Assembly (NCBI RefSeq): GCF_018448935.1
Contig: NZ_RCWC01000010.1
Location: 1 to 64,000, forward strand
Direction: 5' to 3'
From: Photorhabdus noenieputensis
Lineage (GTDB): Bacteria > Pseudomonadota > Gammaproteobacteria > Enterobacterales > Enterobacteriaceae
DNA: 64,000 nt
Shown here: piece after piece, positions 47,406-56,970 of the stretch
How positions within the stretch are numbered: the stretch's first letter is position 1
Layout of the letters: the number at the start of each line of letters is the position of its first letter
The notes under the pieces: generated by a model
Database searches by the model: none
The model's input: only the letters and a program-made list of their open reading frames with translations
Told to the model about the DNA's origin: nothing
Made by a program: the position numbers and the translations under genes

Positions 47406-48119
47406 TTAGTCCAAAATGACACCGATACGGCGCGCTACTTCTTCATACGCTTCAATCAGGCCACCCAGGCTTTGACGGAAGCGATCTTTATCCATTTTGT
47501 TCAAAGTCTTTTGGTCCCACAAACGGCTACCATCAGGAGAGAATTCATCCCCCAGAACTATCTGCCCTTTGAACAAACCAAATTCCAGTTTGAAATCAAC
47601 CAAAATCAAACCAGCGTCATCAAACAATTTGCTCAATACTTCATTGGCCTTGTAGCTCAATTCTTTCATTTCAGCCAGATGTTCTTTGCTAACCCAACCA
47701 AAAGTTTCACAATAAGATTCATTCACCATTGGATCGTGCTTAGCATCATTTTTCAGAAACAGATCAAACAGAGGTGGATTCAATGCCAAACCTTCCTCAA
47801 CACCAAGGCGTCTCACTAATGAACCCGCGGCCCGATTGCGAATAACACATTCAACCGGCACCATATCCAGCTTTTTAACTAATACCTCAGTGTCCGATAA
47901 CAGTCGTTCCATTTGCGTCGGAATCCCTGCTTCTGCCAATTTGCTCATAATGAAATGGTTAAATTTATTGTTCACCATCCCTTTACGATCAAACTGTTCA
48001 ATACGTTCGCCATCCAATGCTGATGTATCATTACGGAACTCCAGCACTAGCAAATCAGGATCATCCGTGGTGTACACCGTTTTTGCCTTTCCACGATACA
48101 GCTCAGCTTTTTTTTGCAT
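47406..48119 (-). CDS. purC: Phosphoribosylaminoimidazole-succinocarboxamide synthase
   Basis: SAICAR synthetase of purine synthesis, joining aspartate to CAIR with ATP. The 237 residues match E. coli PurC. Landmarks are [22 protein letters not shown] at the N-terminus, [39 protein letters not shown] and LVDFKLEFG. The start at 48119 is the family start; the open frame continues upstream without support. In E. coli purC directly follows bamC, but here the two are separated by a type III effector-chaperone insert. A clear terminator follows. Confidence 0.97.
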   Translation of the reverse strand: MQKKAELYRGKAKTVYTTDDPDLLVLEFRNDTSALDGERIEQFDRKGMVNNKFNHFIMSKLAEAGIPTQMERLLSDTEVLVKKLDMVPVECVIRNRAAGSLVRRLGVEEGLALNPPLFDLFLKNDAKHDPMVNESYCETFGWVSKEHLAEMKELSYKANEVLSKLFDDAGLILVDFKLEFGLFKGQIVLGDEFSPDGSRLWDQKTLNKMDKDRFRQSLGGLIEAYEEVARRIGVILD

Positions 48120-48253
48120 CTTATATACTCCAGAGATATTACTACTGTATAAATACCATAGATAAATAATAAAACAGATTGTCGATAAAATCCTGTCCAA
48201 CGGGCTGATTTTTTCTATAGTTATCTGGTTAGTCTAAAAAACAGCCAAATTTC

Positions 48254-48517
48254 ATGCTAAAAAATTTCCTCCCTTCCCTATCAGTTTCAAAGCAAACTGA
48301 TAACTTTCGAAAAACTGACCCCGAAAGTCATTCGGTAAGTAAAGCTGACAAAAAAATTAATCGATTCTGGATTTCTGGACGGCTAAAAACTCAAAATATC
48401 GTGAGTACCTTAGCAATATGGCCACCAGCGCTAGTAAACAATATTAATTTGAATTTCCTGAGTTTCAGGCAGAAATTATATGAAGGGAATATTCTTAACA
48501 CAACGCTAGGTCAATAA
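48254..48517 (+). CDS. Doubtful 87-codon gene followed by a terminator
   Basis: An 87-residue frame beginning MLKNFLPSLSVSKQTDNFRK, rich in Ser, Lys and Asn, with no family I recognise and no ribosome site. The only support is that it ends three bases before a strong plus-strand terminator, which otherwise has no plus-strand gene to serve. It may be a small effector-like gene, a remnant, or an RNA gene ending at that terminator. Confidence 0.3.
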   Translation: MLKNFLPSLSVSKQTDNFRKTDPESHSVSKADKKINRFWISGRLKTQNIVSTLAIWPPALVNNINLNFLSFRQKLYEGNILNTTLGQ

Positions 48518-48520
48518 TTT

Positions 48521-48548
48521 GGCCTGCATACATATGCAGGCCTTTTTT
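48521..48548 (+). terminator. Strong intrinsic terminator, plus strand
   Basis: A 22-base near-perfect palindrome (GGCCTGCATA...TATGCAGGCC) followed by six T on the plus strand, ending at the Fic gene stop codon. On the minus strand it is followed only by AAATTATT, so it chiefly ends plus-strand transcription, yet it also forms the 3' hairpin of the Fic transcript. Confidence 0.75.
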
Positions 48549-49714
48549 CAATGGATCCCATGCAAAGCATTTTCTGTCTTAACAGAAAGCGGGGTGAATT
48601 GACCCGATCTCAGTTCTGTCAACGCATAGAGGAGGCGTCCCATCCTACCATTACCATCAGTGAAACCGTGAAAACCAACGACAGCAGCAAATAGCTGTTT
48701 TCCAATCTGGGGATCTTCTTTATCCAATGTCTCCAAATGATGTACCAGCATTGCTGCTCCACCTATACTGGAAGGGAGGCTCCCACCGCTGATTGCTGGA
48801 CCGCGATAGTCACGCTCTATGTTTGGAACCAGTCTATGATGAAGTTCCTTAAGGGCTTGGCTATCAGTGAGATCTTTTCCATTATGGGTATACTCCTTGA
48901 GTAGCGCTGTGAAGTTACTCCACTCATTCCCTCCCGAAGTAGATGCCTTAAGGATCCAGGCAGCAGCACGGTCAACATTATCAGTTAGCTTACCTGGGTT
49001 ATAAAACTCTTCAGGAAGAGTTTCTGCATAAATACCTTGGCTAAGATCTTGGCCTCTTATTGCTTCTTGATGATGTTGGGCTGCCAGCAAATTCTTCTCT
49101 TCCATCATCAAAACTGGCTCAAGGCTGGCAACAGCATTAGCAGCCGAAGGTTGCTTACGCAATTGTTCAAAACTGACAAAAGACTGCTGGGGAGCAACCA
49201 ATTTGTTGGTCAATTGAGCTGTTGCCTGATGCCCCATCAAATCCTGTAATTTTTTACCGGTTTCTGTATTTTGTAGCGATTCTGACATAGTACGCTGTAG
49301 CAAAAGCGTATGTTCAGCCAACATAGCTTCCGTCATTTTATGTGTATCCACCGTCCTTAATTTTTCTAGTACTTGTTCTGGTGTCTGCAAACTACCATCC
49401 TTAAACAACATACGAGCATGGCTGACCGAATCTGTACTCTGCAAACGCTGTTGTTGTGCCCCCTCTGTAGAAAAGAGGGTTTTAGTCACCTCTTTGGCTA
49501 CAGAGGCACTACTGCCATGTAAGAAAAATTTACTTACCCCTTCAAGGAAACGGGCAAAGTGATTTCCTTTTGGGTGCGTACGCAGAACCTGTTGCAGATC
49601 TGCATTAATATGGTATTCACGGCCAGCAATTTGCAGTTTACCTTCGCTACGAACCTGCTCTTGTATTTGTGGCGAAGCATGTTGTAATACAGCAAGATTC
49701 TTAAATTCGATCAT
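48548..49714 (-). CDS. Fic-domain protein, probable type III secretion effector
   Basis: A 388-residue protein ending in a Fic domain. The catalytic motif HGFTDGNGRMGR is at residues 349-360, with the His and the GNGR anion loop needed for AMP (or similar) transfer to target hydroxyls. The N-terminal 100 or so residues are Ser/Gln-rich without a signal peptide, as in type III effectors, and the middle is helical. I see no Fic inhibitory helix of the S/T-x-x-x-E-G/N kind. It overlaps by 14 bases an upstream gene that looks like a CesT-type secretion chaperone. It would be injected and modify a host protein, in the way Vibrio VopS AMPylates Rho GTPases; the target is unknown. Confidence 0.88.
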   Translation of the reverse strand: MIEFKNLAVLQHASPQIQEQVRSEGKLQIAGREYHINADLQQVLRTHPKGNHFARFLEGVSKFFLHGSSASVAKEVTKTLFSTEGAQQQRLQSTDSVSHARMLFKDGSLQTPEQVLEKLRTVDTHKMTEAMLAEHTLLLQRTMSESLQNTETGKKLQDLMGHQATAQLTNKLVAPQQSFVSFEQLRKQPSAANAVASLEPVLMMEEKNLLAAQHHQEAIRGQDLSQGIYAETLPEEFYNPGKLTDNVDRAAAWILKASTSGGNEWSNFTALLKEYTHNGKDLTDSQALKELHHRLVPNIERDYRGPAISGGSLPSSIGGAAMLVHHLETLDKEDPQIGKQLFAAVVGFHGFTDGNGRMGRLLYALTELRSGQFTPLSVKTENALHGIH

Positions 49715-50144
49715 AAATCATTCTCCTGTCATAAGATGACTGCAAGGTACTTTTCTGTGATAGTGACGATGGAAATTGATTTGCCCAAGTAATAAATTCA
49801 GACAATTCATGCTCCAACTTATTGGCCGTTAGATGTAGTAAGGACAATATTTTATACGCAACAACCCCAAGCTCCTGATGCCAGCCAATACCAGGCAGTT
49901 GATTATTTAATGGATTAAGTGCTGTATTGAGCAAATAACGAAGAGTATCAGCATCTGCTGAATCTGGAAGTACCATATCTATCTGGCAAATAATGACTAA
50001 ATGTTCTTCCTGGCGACGCAAAATAACAGGCATAGAGTTATCGATGAGTAAGAAGCAATTCCCCTCTTCATCAAAGGAGAGTCCATTCATGCCTAATTTA
50101 GTCGCCAGTTCGGTCATTAGTATATTAGTGAGATGATCATTCAT
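49701..50144 (-). CDS. CesT/Tir-family type III secretion chaperone
   Basis: A 147-residue acidic protein of the class I secretion-chaperone type: an N-terminal helix (LTNILMTELATKLGMNGLSF), then DEEGNCFLLIDNSMPVILRR and EEHLVIICQIDMVLP strands, then helices with LRYLLNTALNPLNNQLPGIGWHQELG. The last feature is a typical dimer and substrate-binding pattern. It directly precedes and overlaps the Fic gene, the usual arrangement for a dedicated effector chaperone. No type III apparatus genes are in the window, so this pair is a satellite locus. It was inserted between purC and bamC. Confidence 0.82.
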   Translation of the reverse strand: MNDHLTNILMTELATKLGMNGLSFDEEGNCFLLIDNSMPVILRRQEEHLVIICQIDMVLPDSADADTLRYLLNTALNPLNNQLPGIGWHQELGVVAYKILSLLHLTANKLEHELSEFITWANQFPSSLSQKSTLQSSYDRRMIYDRI

Positions 50145-50495
50145 AGTGGAGAAAGGAAACCAAATTATTTTGATGACAGGATTTTAAGCTGTTAGAAATA
50201 TGATGACTGTCAGATCTAGTCTATCTTTTGTATATTAGCAACCAATATTAGGCAGTTATAGATAACAGCTTTACCATAGATAAATGCAAAATTGACTATC
50301 GAATCAATTCGATGGGCTAAGTAATATTTAGGCACCGATTTTTCAGTGATACCCTTTCGAGGCGAAATTGCGCTGGAGGTTTTCTTAATCGCGCACAAAC
50401 TCGTTTTTATATAAATTTATAATTAAATCAAAGCGCTAACTAAACAGCCAGCGCTTTGTCGATAATCTGAGGGGCTTTTCACCCCTTTATTAAGC
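50145..50495. other. Intergenic region between the chaperone gene and bamC
   Basis: About 350 bases. A 60-codon minus frame at 50216-50398 has no ribosome site and no recognisable family. The right side carries the hairpin assigned as the bamC terminator. The stretch upstream of 50145 should contain the effector operon promoter. Confidence 0.5.
50429..50458 (-). terminator. Probable terminator of dapA-bamC
   Basis: A nine-base stem (CAAAGCGCT / AGCGCTTTG) with a 12-base loop lies 38 bases after the bamC stop. On the minus strand it is followed by ATTTAATTATAAATTT. A second smaller hairpin (GGGGCTTTTCACCCC) lies between it and the stop. Confidence 0.6.
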
Positions 50496-51545
50496 TTATA
50501 ATCCTGTGGTCTGGCTGAAAGCGGCTTTCAACGCTGCAACTAATTCGTCATTTTGTGATTGGGTCAACGGTTTACCTTTATCACTAATAAACTGCAAGCT
50601 GCTTCGGTTATTCAAATCACCAACCTGTAATTTGTAATCACCTTCACTAATGGATGGTTCACTAACACCCATTGATTTCCAGCTAGATGAACTGAGACTT
50701 TTATAAGTCACAGTGATAGCCCCTGTTGAACGGCTGCGGCTACCCACTTTCATGCCTACTTTTTCCAGTGCTGCCGGTAACCGATCCCAAACAATATTAT
50801 ATGGCGCACGAACAATTATCTGAGGTAATCCAGAAGCATCACCGCCACTCTGTACATCCAATGGACCTTGATTACGCGCCACAGCATCATCGCTAATGCG
50901 TTCACGCTGCTGGTTCACACCTTCCATTAACTCATTGAGCATCAGTGAGTTATAACGCTGGATTTCAATAGGATCAGTGACCTGCTGATCACCTTGTCTC
51001 AGCCCTTCATTAGTAACGGATAATTCAATCTGATAGCTCTGGCGTGTAACACTAATGCGATGACGAGTCTGATATGAAACATTTTCATCTGCACGCAGCC
51101 AATCGATCCAATCAGTTGTCAATGTCTGGCTAGCATCATCGCGTTGGCTAATTGGGTAACCTTTTTTCAACAGAACATTGTTAATCTGTGACCACAAATG
51201 ACTATTTTCAGGCGTGCTTTCAAGTAGCAGCTTACTGCTCTTTGCACTGTTTTCAGTACGGGAACCACTCAACAGGGCTAATGTTTGAGATGGTGGGCGA
51301 ATATCAAGCGCTTTCCCAACCTGCCCTTTAGAGGCTATCGCTGGAATATCATATTCACCATTCTGCAATGGCAATACCATACCCGCAGGAACTTTCAACG
51401 CCTTCAGGGGAGGTGTTTCAAGATATGTGTCATCATCATTGACTTGGCGCTTATAGCTCTGGTCATTAGAACAGGCCGCCAGTAACACGACAAGTGACAT
51501 ACCAGCAACCTTTATCACCTTCGATTTTTGCAACAATATTGCCAT
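50496..51545 (-). CDS. bamC: Outer-membrane assembly lipoprotein BamC
   Basis: A lipoprotein of the BAM complex that inserts β-barrel proteins in the outer membrane. The 349 residues match E. coli BamC (NlpB). The signal ends in the lipobox LLAAC. The unstructured N-terminal stretch follows (DDDTYLETPPLKALKVPAGM) and binds BamD in the known structure. Two helix-grip domains come next (about 105-215 and 230-345). It starts 16 bases after dapA and forms the classic dapA-bamC pair; purC, normally next, is displaced by the Fic effector locus. Confidence 0.96.
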   Translation of the reverse strand: MAILLQKSKVIKVAGMSLVVLLAACSNDQSYKRQVNDDDTYLETPPLKALKVPAGMVLPLQNGEYDIPAIASKGQVGKALDIRPPSQTLALLSGSRTENSAKSSKLLLESTPENSHLWSQINNVLLKKGYPISQRDDASQTLTTDWIDWLRADENVSYQTRHRISVTRQSYQIELSVTNEGLRQGDQQVTDPIEIQRYNSLMLNELMEGVNQQRERISDDAVARNQGPLDVQSGGDASGLPQIIVRAPYNIVWDRLPAALEKVGMKVGSRSRSTGAITVTYKSLSSSSWKSMGVSEPSISEGDYKLQVGDLNNRSSLQFISDKGKPLTQSQNDELVAALKAAFSQTTGL

Positions 51546-51561
51546 TAAAATTCCCTAAATT

Positions 51562-52461
51562 TTACAGTAATCCGGCCGTTTTCAAGGCTTTTTCAACTGA
51601 GACTTTTCCTGCATCTGTCAATGGCGTCATCGGCAAACGCACGGTGTCATCAGCAATTAAACCCAATTTGTAACATCCCCATTTAACTGGAATCGGGTTA
51701 GGTTCAACAAATAGCTGACGATGTAAATCCATCAAGCGATTATTTACCTTGCGTGCCTCTGCAAACTGGCCGTTTAATGCCAATTCACAAAACTTAGCAA
51801 CATCAGGCGCTGCAATATTTGCAGTAACAGAAATAACCCCTTTACCACCAAGCTGGATAAAATCCAACCCACTTGCATCATCACCACTCAATAAGATGAA
51901 ACTATCATCATTAACCAATTCTTGGATTTGACTGACACGATTTAAGTTCCCTGTAGCTTCTTTAATTGCGACAATATTTTTAATCTTCGCCAAACGCGCT
52001 ACAGTTGACGGCAACAGATCACACCCGGTACGAGAAGGCACATTATACAGAATTTGTGGTAAATCCGTATTTTCAGCAATCGTTTTAAAATGCTGATATA
52101 AACCTTCTTGCGACGGCTTATTATAATAAGGCGTTACCGTTAGGCAACCAACAACGCCACTGTTTTCAAAACGTTTCGTTAGGGATATTGCCTCAGCAGT
52201 CGCATTTGCACCTGTTCCGGCAATAACCGGAATACGCCCATCAGCCAATTCTACCGTTGTCAAAACAACATCACCATGCTCATCATGACTCAATGTGGCA
52301 GATTCTCCGGTTGTCCCTACCGAGACTATCGCTGATGTCCCACTCGCAACATGGTAATCGATTAACTTTTTCAAACTGGCCTTATCAACCTGACCATTCG
52401 CATCCATTGGTGTTACCAGCGCAACAATGCTACCTGTAAATTCAAATCTCCCGCTAGACAT
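51562..52461 (-). CDS. dapA: 4-hydroxy-tetrahydrodipicolinate synthase
   Basis: Condenses pyruvate and aspartate semialdehyde, the first committed step of lysine/diaminopimelate synthesis. The 299 residues slightly exceed E. coli DapA owing to a short N-terminal extension before [12 protein letters not shown]. Conserved parts are [14 protein letters not shown], the Tyr of [23 protein letters not shown], the Schiff-base Lys in [10 protein letters not shown] and [13 protein letters not shown] start at 52461 ([11 protein letters not shown]) rather than the longer open frame. It is divergent from gcvR and cotranscribed with bamC. Together with dapE it places two lysine-pathway genes in the window. 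Confidence 0.97.
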   Translation of the reverse strand: MSSGRFEFTGSIVALVTPMDANGQVDKASLKKLIDYHVASGTSAIVSVGTTGESATLSHDEHGDVVLTTVELADGRIPVIAGTGANATAEAISLTKRFENSGVVGCLTVTPYYNKPSQEGLYQHFKTIAENTDLPQILYNVPSRTGCDLLPSTVARLAKIKNIVAIKEATGNLNRVSQIQELVNDDSFILLSGDDASGLDFIQLGGKGVISVTANIAAPDVAKFCELALNGQFAEARKVNNRLMDLHRQLFVEPNPIPVKWGCYKLGLIADDTVRLPMTPLTDAGKVSVEKALKTAGLL

Positions 52462-52623
52462 TATATGACCCCCTATACAAACAAGAGCTTCATGGTACTT
52501 TTTAGTCATCCAGAAGGAAACTATTTAACACGGGATTTCAATGAATTTTGTTAATACCAGATAACCTCTATTAAAAAGAAGTGATAATCAAAGTAATTTA
52601 TCGAAATTCAGTGGCAGGGCATA

Positions 52624-52664
52624 GGAACACAATATGGGAACACAATAGAGATGGGAACACAATA
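52624..52664. repeat. Three copies of an 11-base direct repeat
   Basis: GGAACACAATA occurs at 52624, 52637 and 52654 in the dapA/gcvR intergenic region, 80 bases upstream of gcvR. The spacing is 13 and 17 bases. It may be a multi-site operator or a replication-slippage product. Confidence 0.7.
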
Positions 52665-52743
52665 GAGCAACTTTGATGCAATTGGCCTTGGCAGTATAGC
52701 CTTTTTATGTTTACCTTAACGAAACCATAGCAGAGAAGGAAAA

Positions 52744-53295
52744 GTGACTTTGCCACAATCAGAACAGCATTTTCTCGTTATAACCGCTTTAGGCGCTGAC
52801 CGTCCTGGTATCGTCAACACCATTACTCGTCTTGTGAGTGAGTGTGGTTGTAACATTGAAGACAGCCGCTTAGCCATGTTCGGTGAGGAATTCACCTTCA
52901 TTATGCTGCTTTCCGGTAGCTGGAACGCAATCACAATGATTGAATCCTCACTGCCACAGAAGGGAGCCGAGCTAGATCTTCTTATCGTCATGAAACGCAC
53001 AAAGTGCGATACCCATACAACATTTCCCTCCACGGTTTCCGTTAAGGTTGATGTTGATGATTCATCCGGTATTGTCGAGCAGTTTACTAATCTGTTTACC
53101 ACACAGGATTTTAATATTGCTGAACTGGTATCAAAAACACAGCCACCAGAAGGCGATATCCCGGCCAGGTTGCAGATCCAGATTACCGCCCATAGCCTAT
53201 TAGATGATGACGGCATAATTATTAAGCAGGCGTTTAATAAGTTATGTACAGATCTAAATGCACAAGGCAGTATTAGTATTCTTGAACCACTTTAG
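52744..53295 (+). CDS. gcvR: Glycine cleavage system transcriptional repressor GcvR
   Basis: A 183-residue protein of two ACT domains: ITALGADRPGIVNTITRLVSECGCNIEDSRLAMFG in the first and VDVDDSSGIVEQFTNLFTTQDFNIAELVSKT in the second. In E. coli it binds GcvA and represses gcvTHP when glycine is scarce. It starts with GTG at 52744 after AGAGAAGGAAAA. It is followed 26 bases later by bcp, the usual enterobacterial order, and is divergent from dapA. Confidence 0.95.
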   Translation: MTLPQSEQHFLVITALGADRPGIVNTITRLVSECGCNIEDSRLAMFGEEFTFIMLLSGSWNAITMIESSLPQKGAELDLLIVMKRTKCDTHTTFPSTVSVKVDVDDSSGIVEQFTNLFTTQDFNIAELVSKTQPPEGDIPARLQIQITAHSLLDDDGIIIKQAFNKLCTDLNAQGSISILEPL

Positions 53296-53321
53296 TTGAA
53301 AGATTAAACGGAGAATACGGG

Positions 53322-53792
53322 ATGAACCCATTGAAAGCCGGTGATAAGGCCCCTCAGTTCAGCCTTCCTGACCAAGATGGAGAAACAATCAATTTATCTG
53401 ATTTCGAAGGCCAGCGTGTTTTAGTCTATTTTTACCCTAAAGCAATGACTCCTGGTTGCACTGTACAAGCCTGTGGTCTGCGCGATGAAATGGATACATT
53501 AAAGGCATCGGGTGTTGAAGTGCTAGGCATTAGCACAGATGCCCCAAGTAAATTGTCACGCTTTGTGGAGAAAGAAATGTTGAACTTCACATTGTTGTCC
53601 GATGAGGATCATCAAGTTGCTGAACAGTTTGGTGTCTGGGGCGAAAAACAGTTTATGGGAAAAACCTATGATGGTATCCACCGTATCAGTTTCTTGATCG
53701 ATACCAACGGCAATATTGAGCACGTTTTTGATAAATTTAAGACCAGTGATCACCACCAAATCGTGGTGAACTATCTAAAACAGCACCCTTAA
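53322..53792 (+). CDS. bcp: Thioredoxin-dependent thiol peroxidase Bcp
   Basis: A 156-residue peroxiredoxin that reduces hydroperoxides with thioredoxin. The peroxidatic Cys46 and resolving Cys51 are in KAMTPGCTVQACGLRDE, the atypical 2-Cys spacing of E. coli Bcp. Other conserved parts are LVYFYPKAMTPG and GVWGEKQFMGKTYDGIHR. AACGGAGAATACGGG lies in front of the ATG. It is cotranscribed with gcvR. Confidence 0.97.
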   Translation: MNPLKAGDKAPQFSLPDQDGETINLSDFEGQRVLVYFYPKAMTPGCTVQACGLRDEMDTLKASGVEVLGISTDAPSKLSRFVEKEMLNFTLLSDEDHQVAEQFGVWGEKQFMGKTYDGIHRISFLIDTNGNIEHVFDKFKTSDHHQIVVNYLKQHP

Positions 53793-53851
53793 ATAGAAAA
53801 TGATTCAAAATTTAATCACGCTCATTTAACAGCTCAAGATGCCAAAGGCAA

Positions 53852-53879
53852 GTACGGGAGGGATATTCCCATCCCGTGC
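53852..53879. terminator. Hairpin between converging bcp and perM
   Basis: A strong imperfect inverted repeat (GTACGGGA...TCCCGTGC) with an inner GGGATATTCCC palindrome, followed by TTCCTCT on the plus strand. The T tract is poor, but the position between two convergent genes suggests a shared terminator. Confidence 0.4.
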
Positions 53880-53918
53880 TTCCTCTGCTGACGGGTACCA
53901 GTATCGTTAAAAATAGAT

Positions 53919-54998
53919 TTACTCTTTTATTTCATCGTCTTCTGTTATAACTATCTCTTCCGGCCATGCATGAATTACCGCTTTAATTAGCGTCGCCAGC
54001 GGAATAGCAAAAAATACGCCCCAGAATCCCCACAAGCCACCAAAAGTAATCACAGAAAGAATGATTACCAGAGGGTGCAAATTTACAGCTTCGGAGAATA
54101 AAATCGGCACCAGCAAGTTACCATCCAGCCCCTGAACGACCAGATAAGCAATAATCAAAGTCCAGAAATCTGTCCCGACTCCCCATTGAAATAACGCAAC
54201 CAATACAACAGGAATCGTGACAATCAGCGCACCTACATAAGGAATTAATACTGACAGCCCGACCAAAACAGAAAGCAGTAATGAATAATCCAATCCAAGA
54301 AATGCAAACACCGCGTAGGTACAAATACCGACGATCACCATCTCGGTGACTTTACCCCGAATATAGTTAGTGATTTGCTGGTTCACCTCGCGCCATACCT
54401 GCCCAGCTAAAATACGGTTACGTGGCAGAACCCGTTGCAATGCTTGCAGCATCTGGTTCTTATCTTTTAGCAAGAAGAAAGCCATCAGTGGCACAAGAAT
54501 CAGGTAGATAGCCAACGTTAACAAACCAATCAATGAAGCCACCGAATATTTCACCACAGACTCTCCGGCAGTTGAAATCTTACTGCGCAAATTGTCAGCC
54601 ATCACATCAATGATGCCGGCATCAACCAAAACTGGATAACGAGCCGGTAATGTATGGGCATATTCATTAAACCGATTAAGCATATTGGGTATATCTGACA
54701 ACAGATTAATTCCCTGTTGCCATGCGGTTGGCGCTACGATCAGAATGACCAACAAACTGATACCGGAAAAAATAATCAGCACAATACAAACAGCTACTGT
54801 GCGCGAACATCCCAGTTTTTCAAGTTTAGCTGTTGGCCATTCCAGCAAGTAGGCAAGAACAATCGCTACCAGCAAAGGTGCCAAAATGCCATGTAAGAAA
54901 TAAATAATGCAAAACCCTACCAAAAGGATGACAAATAACGCAATAACTTGCGGATCAGTAAACCGACGGCGATACCACTGTATAATCATATCCAGCAT
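53919..54998 (-). CDS. perM: PerM/AI-2E-exporter-family membrane protein
   Basis: A 359-residue membrane protein with about eight spans, including VIALFVILLVGFCIIYFL, LLVAIVLAYLLEWP, CIVLIIFSGISLLVILIVAP, LLTLAIYLILVPLMAFFLL and the C-terminal VSVLIPYVGALIVTIPVVLVALFQWG region. The C-terminal sequence FGGLWGFWGVFFAIPLATLIKAV is characteristic of the family. E. coli PerM's substrate is not settled; other members move autoinducer-2 or act as Na/H antiporters. Single gene divergent from bepA, the standard order. Confidence 0.93.
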   Translation of the reverse strand: MLDMIIQWYRRRFTDPQVIALFVILLVGFCIIYFLHGILAPLLVAIVLAYLLEWPTAKLEKLGCSRTVAVCIVLIIFSGISLLVILIVAPTAWQQGINLLSDIPNMLNRFNEYAHTLPARYPVLVDAGIIDVMADNLRSKISTAGESVVKYSVASLIGLLTLAIYLILVPLMAFFLLKDKNQMLQALQRVLPRNRILAGQVWREVNQQITNYIRGKVTEMVIVGICTYAVFAFLGLDYSLLLSVLVGLSVLIPYVGALIVTIPVVLVALFQWGVGTDFWTLIIAYLVVQGLDGNLLVPILFSEAVNLHPLVIILSVITFGGLWGFWGVFFAIPLATLIKAVIHAWPEEIVITEDDEIKE

Positions 54999-55134
54999 TA
55001 ACCAGGCTCCTTGATAGCAATATTCATATTTCTATTTTTCTTAAAAATTGTACTAATTGATTAATTTTAAGGTACCCTTGTTTATCATACACGCATTATC
55101 TAAAACGATGGCCAAATGAGAGCACTTTTGTTTT

Positions 55135-56598
55135 ATGAAAATAATGTCTAATCAATCTCTGACAGCAATATTGATCAGTACACTATTGCTTACAAGTTCC
55201 CCTGTTCTCAGCGCCTCTATTGAAGATTCATTGCCGGATATCGGTACCACGGCAGGTTCAATCCTGAGCATCAATCAGGAACTGGCAATGGGAGATTTCT
55301 ACGCTCGCCAGATGCGTGACAACGCTCCGCTGATTTATGACCCGTTGTTGACACAATATATTAATGCCATTGGACAAAGGCTAGTGGCCCATGCGGACTC
55401 AGTTAAAACGCCTTTCCATTTCTATCTGATTGATAACCCGAATATCAATGCTTATGCTTTCTTTGGCGGTAATGTGGTGCTCCATGCTGCACTTTTTCGT
55501 TATAGTCGTAATGAAAGCGAGCTTGCCTCGGTGATGGCTCACGAAATTTCTCACGTCACTCAACGCCACTTGGCACGAATGATGGAAGATCAGCAACGTA
55601 CAGCACCGTTAGCCTGGGCAGGCACGTTGGGTTCTATCCTTTTGCTAATGGCTAACCCACAAGCAGGAATGGCAGCCCTCAGTGGCACTATTGCCGGTGT
55701 ACAACAAGGTATGATCAGTTTTACTCAATCCAATGAGCAAGAAGCTGATCGTATTGGCATGCAGACATTACGTAAAGCTGGCTTTGATCCTCAAGGCATG
55801 CCGGCTTTTATGCAGATCATGGTAGATCAAACCCGTTACAGTTCTAAGCCACCAGAAATGTTACTCACTCACCCGTTACCTGACAGCCGCCTTGCTGATG
55901 CGCGTAACCGCGCTAATCAATACCCGGCCCAGAACATTCCACAATCTCAAGATTTTCTGTTCGCCAGAGTTCGTGTTATGGGCATGTACACCACCGAGCA
56001 ACGCGGCTATCTTGAACAAATTTTAGAAAATTACCGTAAAGGCACAGCTAAAGAACAAATTGCCGCCGCTTATGGCCGGGCAATCTTGCTTGCTCAAGAT
56101 AAAAAATACATTGAGGCACGGGCTATTCTGGAACCACTGTTAGCAAGACAACCGGATAATGTCTGGTTTATTGACGCAATGACTGATATCGATATCGAAC
56201 AGAACCGAATTGCTCAGGCTATTACCCGGTTACAGAACGCCCTACAAAAACAAAAGGACAATTTGGTATTACAGATTAATCTCGCTAATGCACTTATTCA
56301 CGCAAATCAATATCAACAAGCTTTAAAGCTGCTCCACCGCTATACATTCAATAACCCAGATGATCCAAACGGTTGGTACCTGACGGCCGAAGCTGCCGCC
56401 AAACAAGGAAAACGCCATGAAGAATTATCCGCGCATGCTGAAGAAATGGCACTTCGCGGTCAATTTGACAATGCTATCAAATACCTCAGTAGTGCCAGCG
56501 CACTCGTGAAATTAGGCAGTTACGATCAAGCACGTTATGATGCTCGTATCGATCAATTACGCCAACTACAACAGCGTTACAGTCAATACAAACGTTAA
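55135..56598 (+). CDS. bepA: Outer-membrane quality-control metalloprotease/chaperone BepA
   Basis: A periplasmic M48 zinc protease with TPR repeats that helps assemble or degrade LptD and other barrel proteins. The 487 residues equal E. coli BepA (YfgC). A signal peptide ([16 protein letters not shown]) is followed by the protease with HEISH at residues 136-140, [12 protein letters not shown] with the third zinc ligand and [15 protein letters not shown]. The C-terminal TPR part starts near residue 300 ([20 protein letters not shown]). An ATG three codons in is an alternative start. Followed by yfgD after nine bases. Confidence 0.96.
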   Translation: MKIMSNQSLTAILISTLLLTSSPVLSASIEDSLPDIGTTAGSILSINQELAMGDFYARQMRDNAPLIYDPLLTQYINAIGQRLVAHADSVKTPFHFYLIDNPNINAYAFFGGNVVLHAALFRYSRNESELASVMAHEISHVTQRHLARMMEDQQRTAPLAWAGTLGSILLLMANPQAGMAALSGTIAGVQQGMISFTQSNEQEADRIGMQTLRKAGFDPQGMPAFMQIMVDQTRYSSKPPEMLLTHPLPDSRLADARNRANQYPAQNIPQSQDFLFARVRVMGMYTTEQRGYLEQILENYRKGTAKEQIAAAYGRAILLAQDKKYIEARAILEPLLARQPDNVWFIDAMTDIDIEQNRIAQAITRLQNALQKQKDNLVLQINLANALIHANQYQQALKLLHRYTFNNPDDPNGWYLTAEAAAKQGKRHEELSAHAEEMALRGQFDNAIKYLSSASALVKLGSYDQARYDARIDQLRQLQQRYSQYKR

Positions 56599-56607
56599 GG
56601 AATTCTC

Positions 56608-56964
56608 ATGCAACAGGTGACGATTTATCATAATCCCCGCTGCTCCAAAAGCCGTGAAACTTTGGCTCTTATTGAAGAACGGGGAATTAAACCACAGATT
56701 ATTCTCTATCTGGAGGCTCCTCTCACTGTAGAGCAATTATCCGTTCTGCTAGAACGGCTTGGTTTCCATGATGCACGCCAATTGATGAGAACGAAAGAAG
56801 ATCTATACAAGGAGTTGAATCTGGCTGATGAAAAATTCACTCAGCATGATTTACTGCAAGCGATGATTGCCAATCCTAAACTGATTGAGCGCCCAATCGT
56901 AGTTTACGGTGATAAAGCTAGGCTTGGGCGTCCACCGGAAAAAGTAAAAGAACTTCTTGATTGA
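56608..56964 (+). CDS. yfgD: Arsenate reductase-like protein YfgD
   Basis: A 118-residue ArsC-family protein. The active-site Cys12 lies in IYHNPRCSKSRETL, the form with CxxS in glutaredoxin-dependent arsenate reductases. ERPIVVYGDKARLGRPPEKV carries the conserved Arg residues. It may have weak arsenate reductase or general thiol reductase activity; there is no ars operon nearby. Cotranscribed with bepA, as in E. coli. An ERIC element begins six bases after the stop. Confidence 0.92.
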   Translation: MQQVTIYHNPRCSKSRETLALIEERGIKPQIILYLEAPLTVEQLSVLLERLGFHDARQLMRTKEDLYKELNLADEKFTQHDLLQAMIANPKLIERPIVVYGDKARLGRPPEKVKELLD

Positions 56965-56970
56965 TAAGAA

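Noticed and set aside
50216..50398. 60-codon minus-strand frame upstream of the chaperone gene
   Set aside because: No ribosome site and no recognisable family; probably chance or an unidentifiable remnant.
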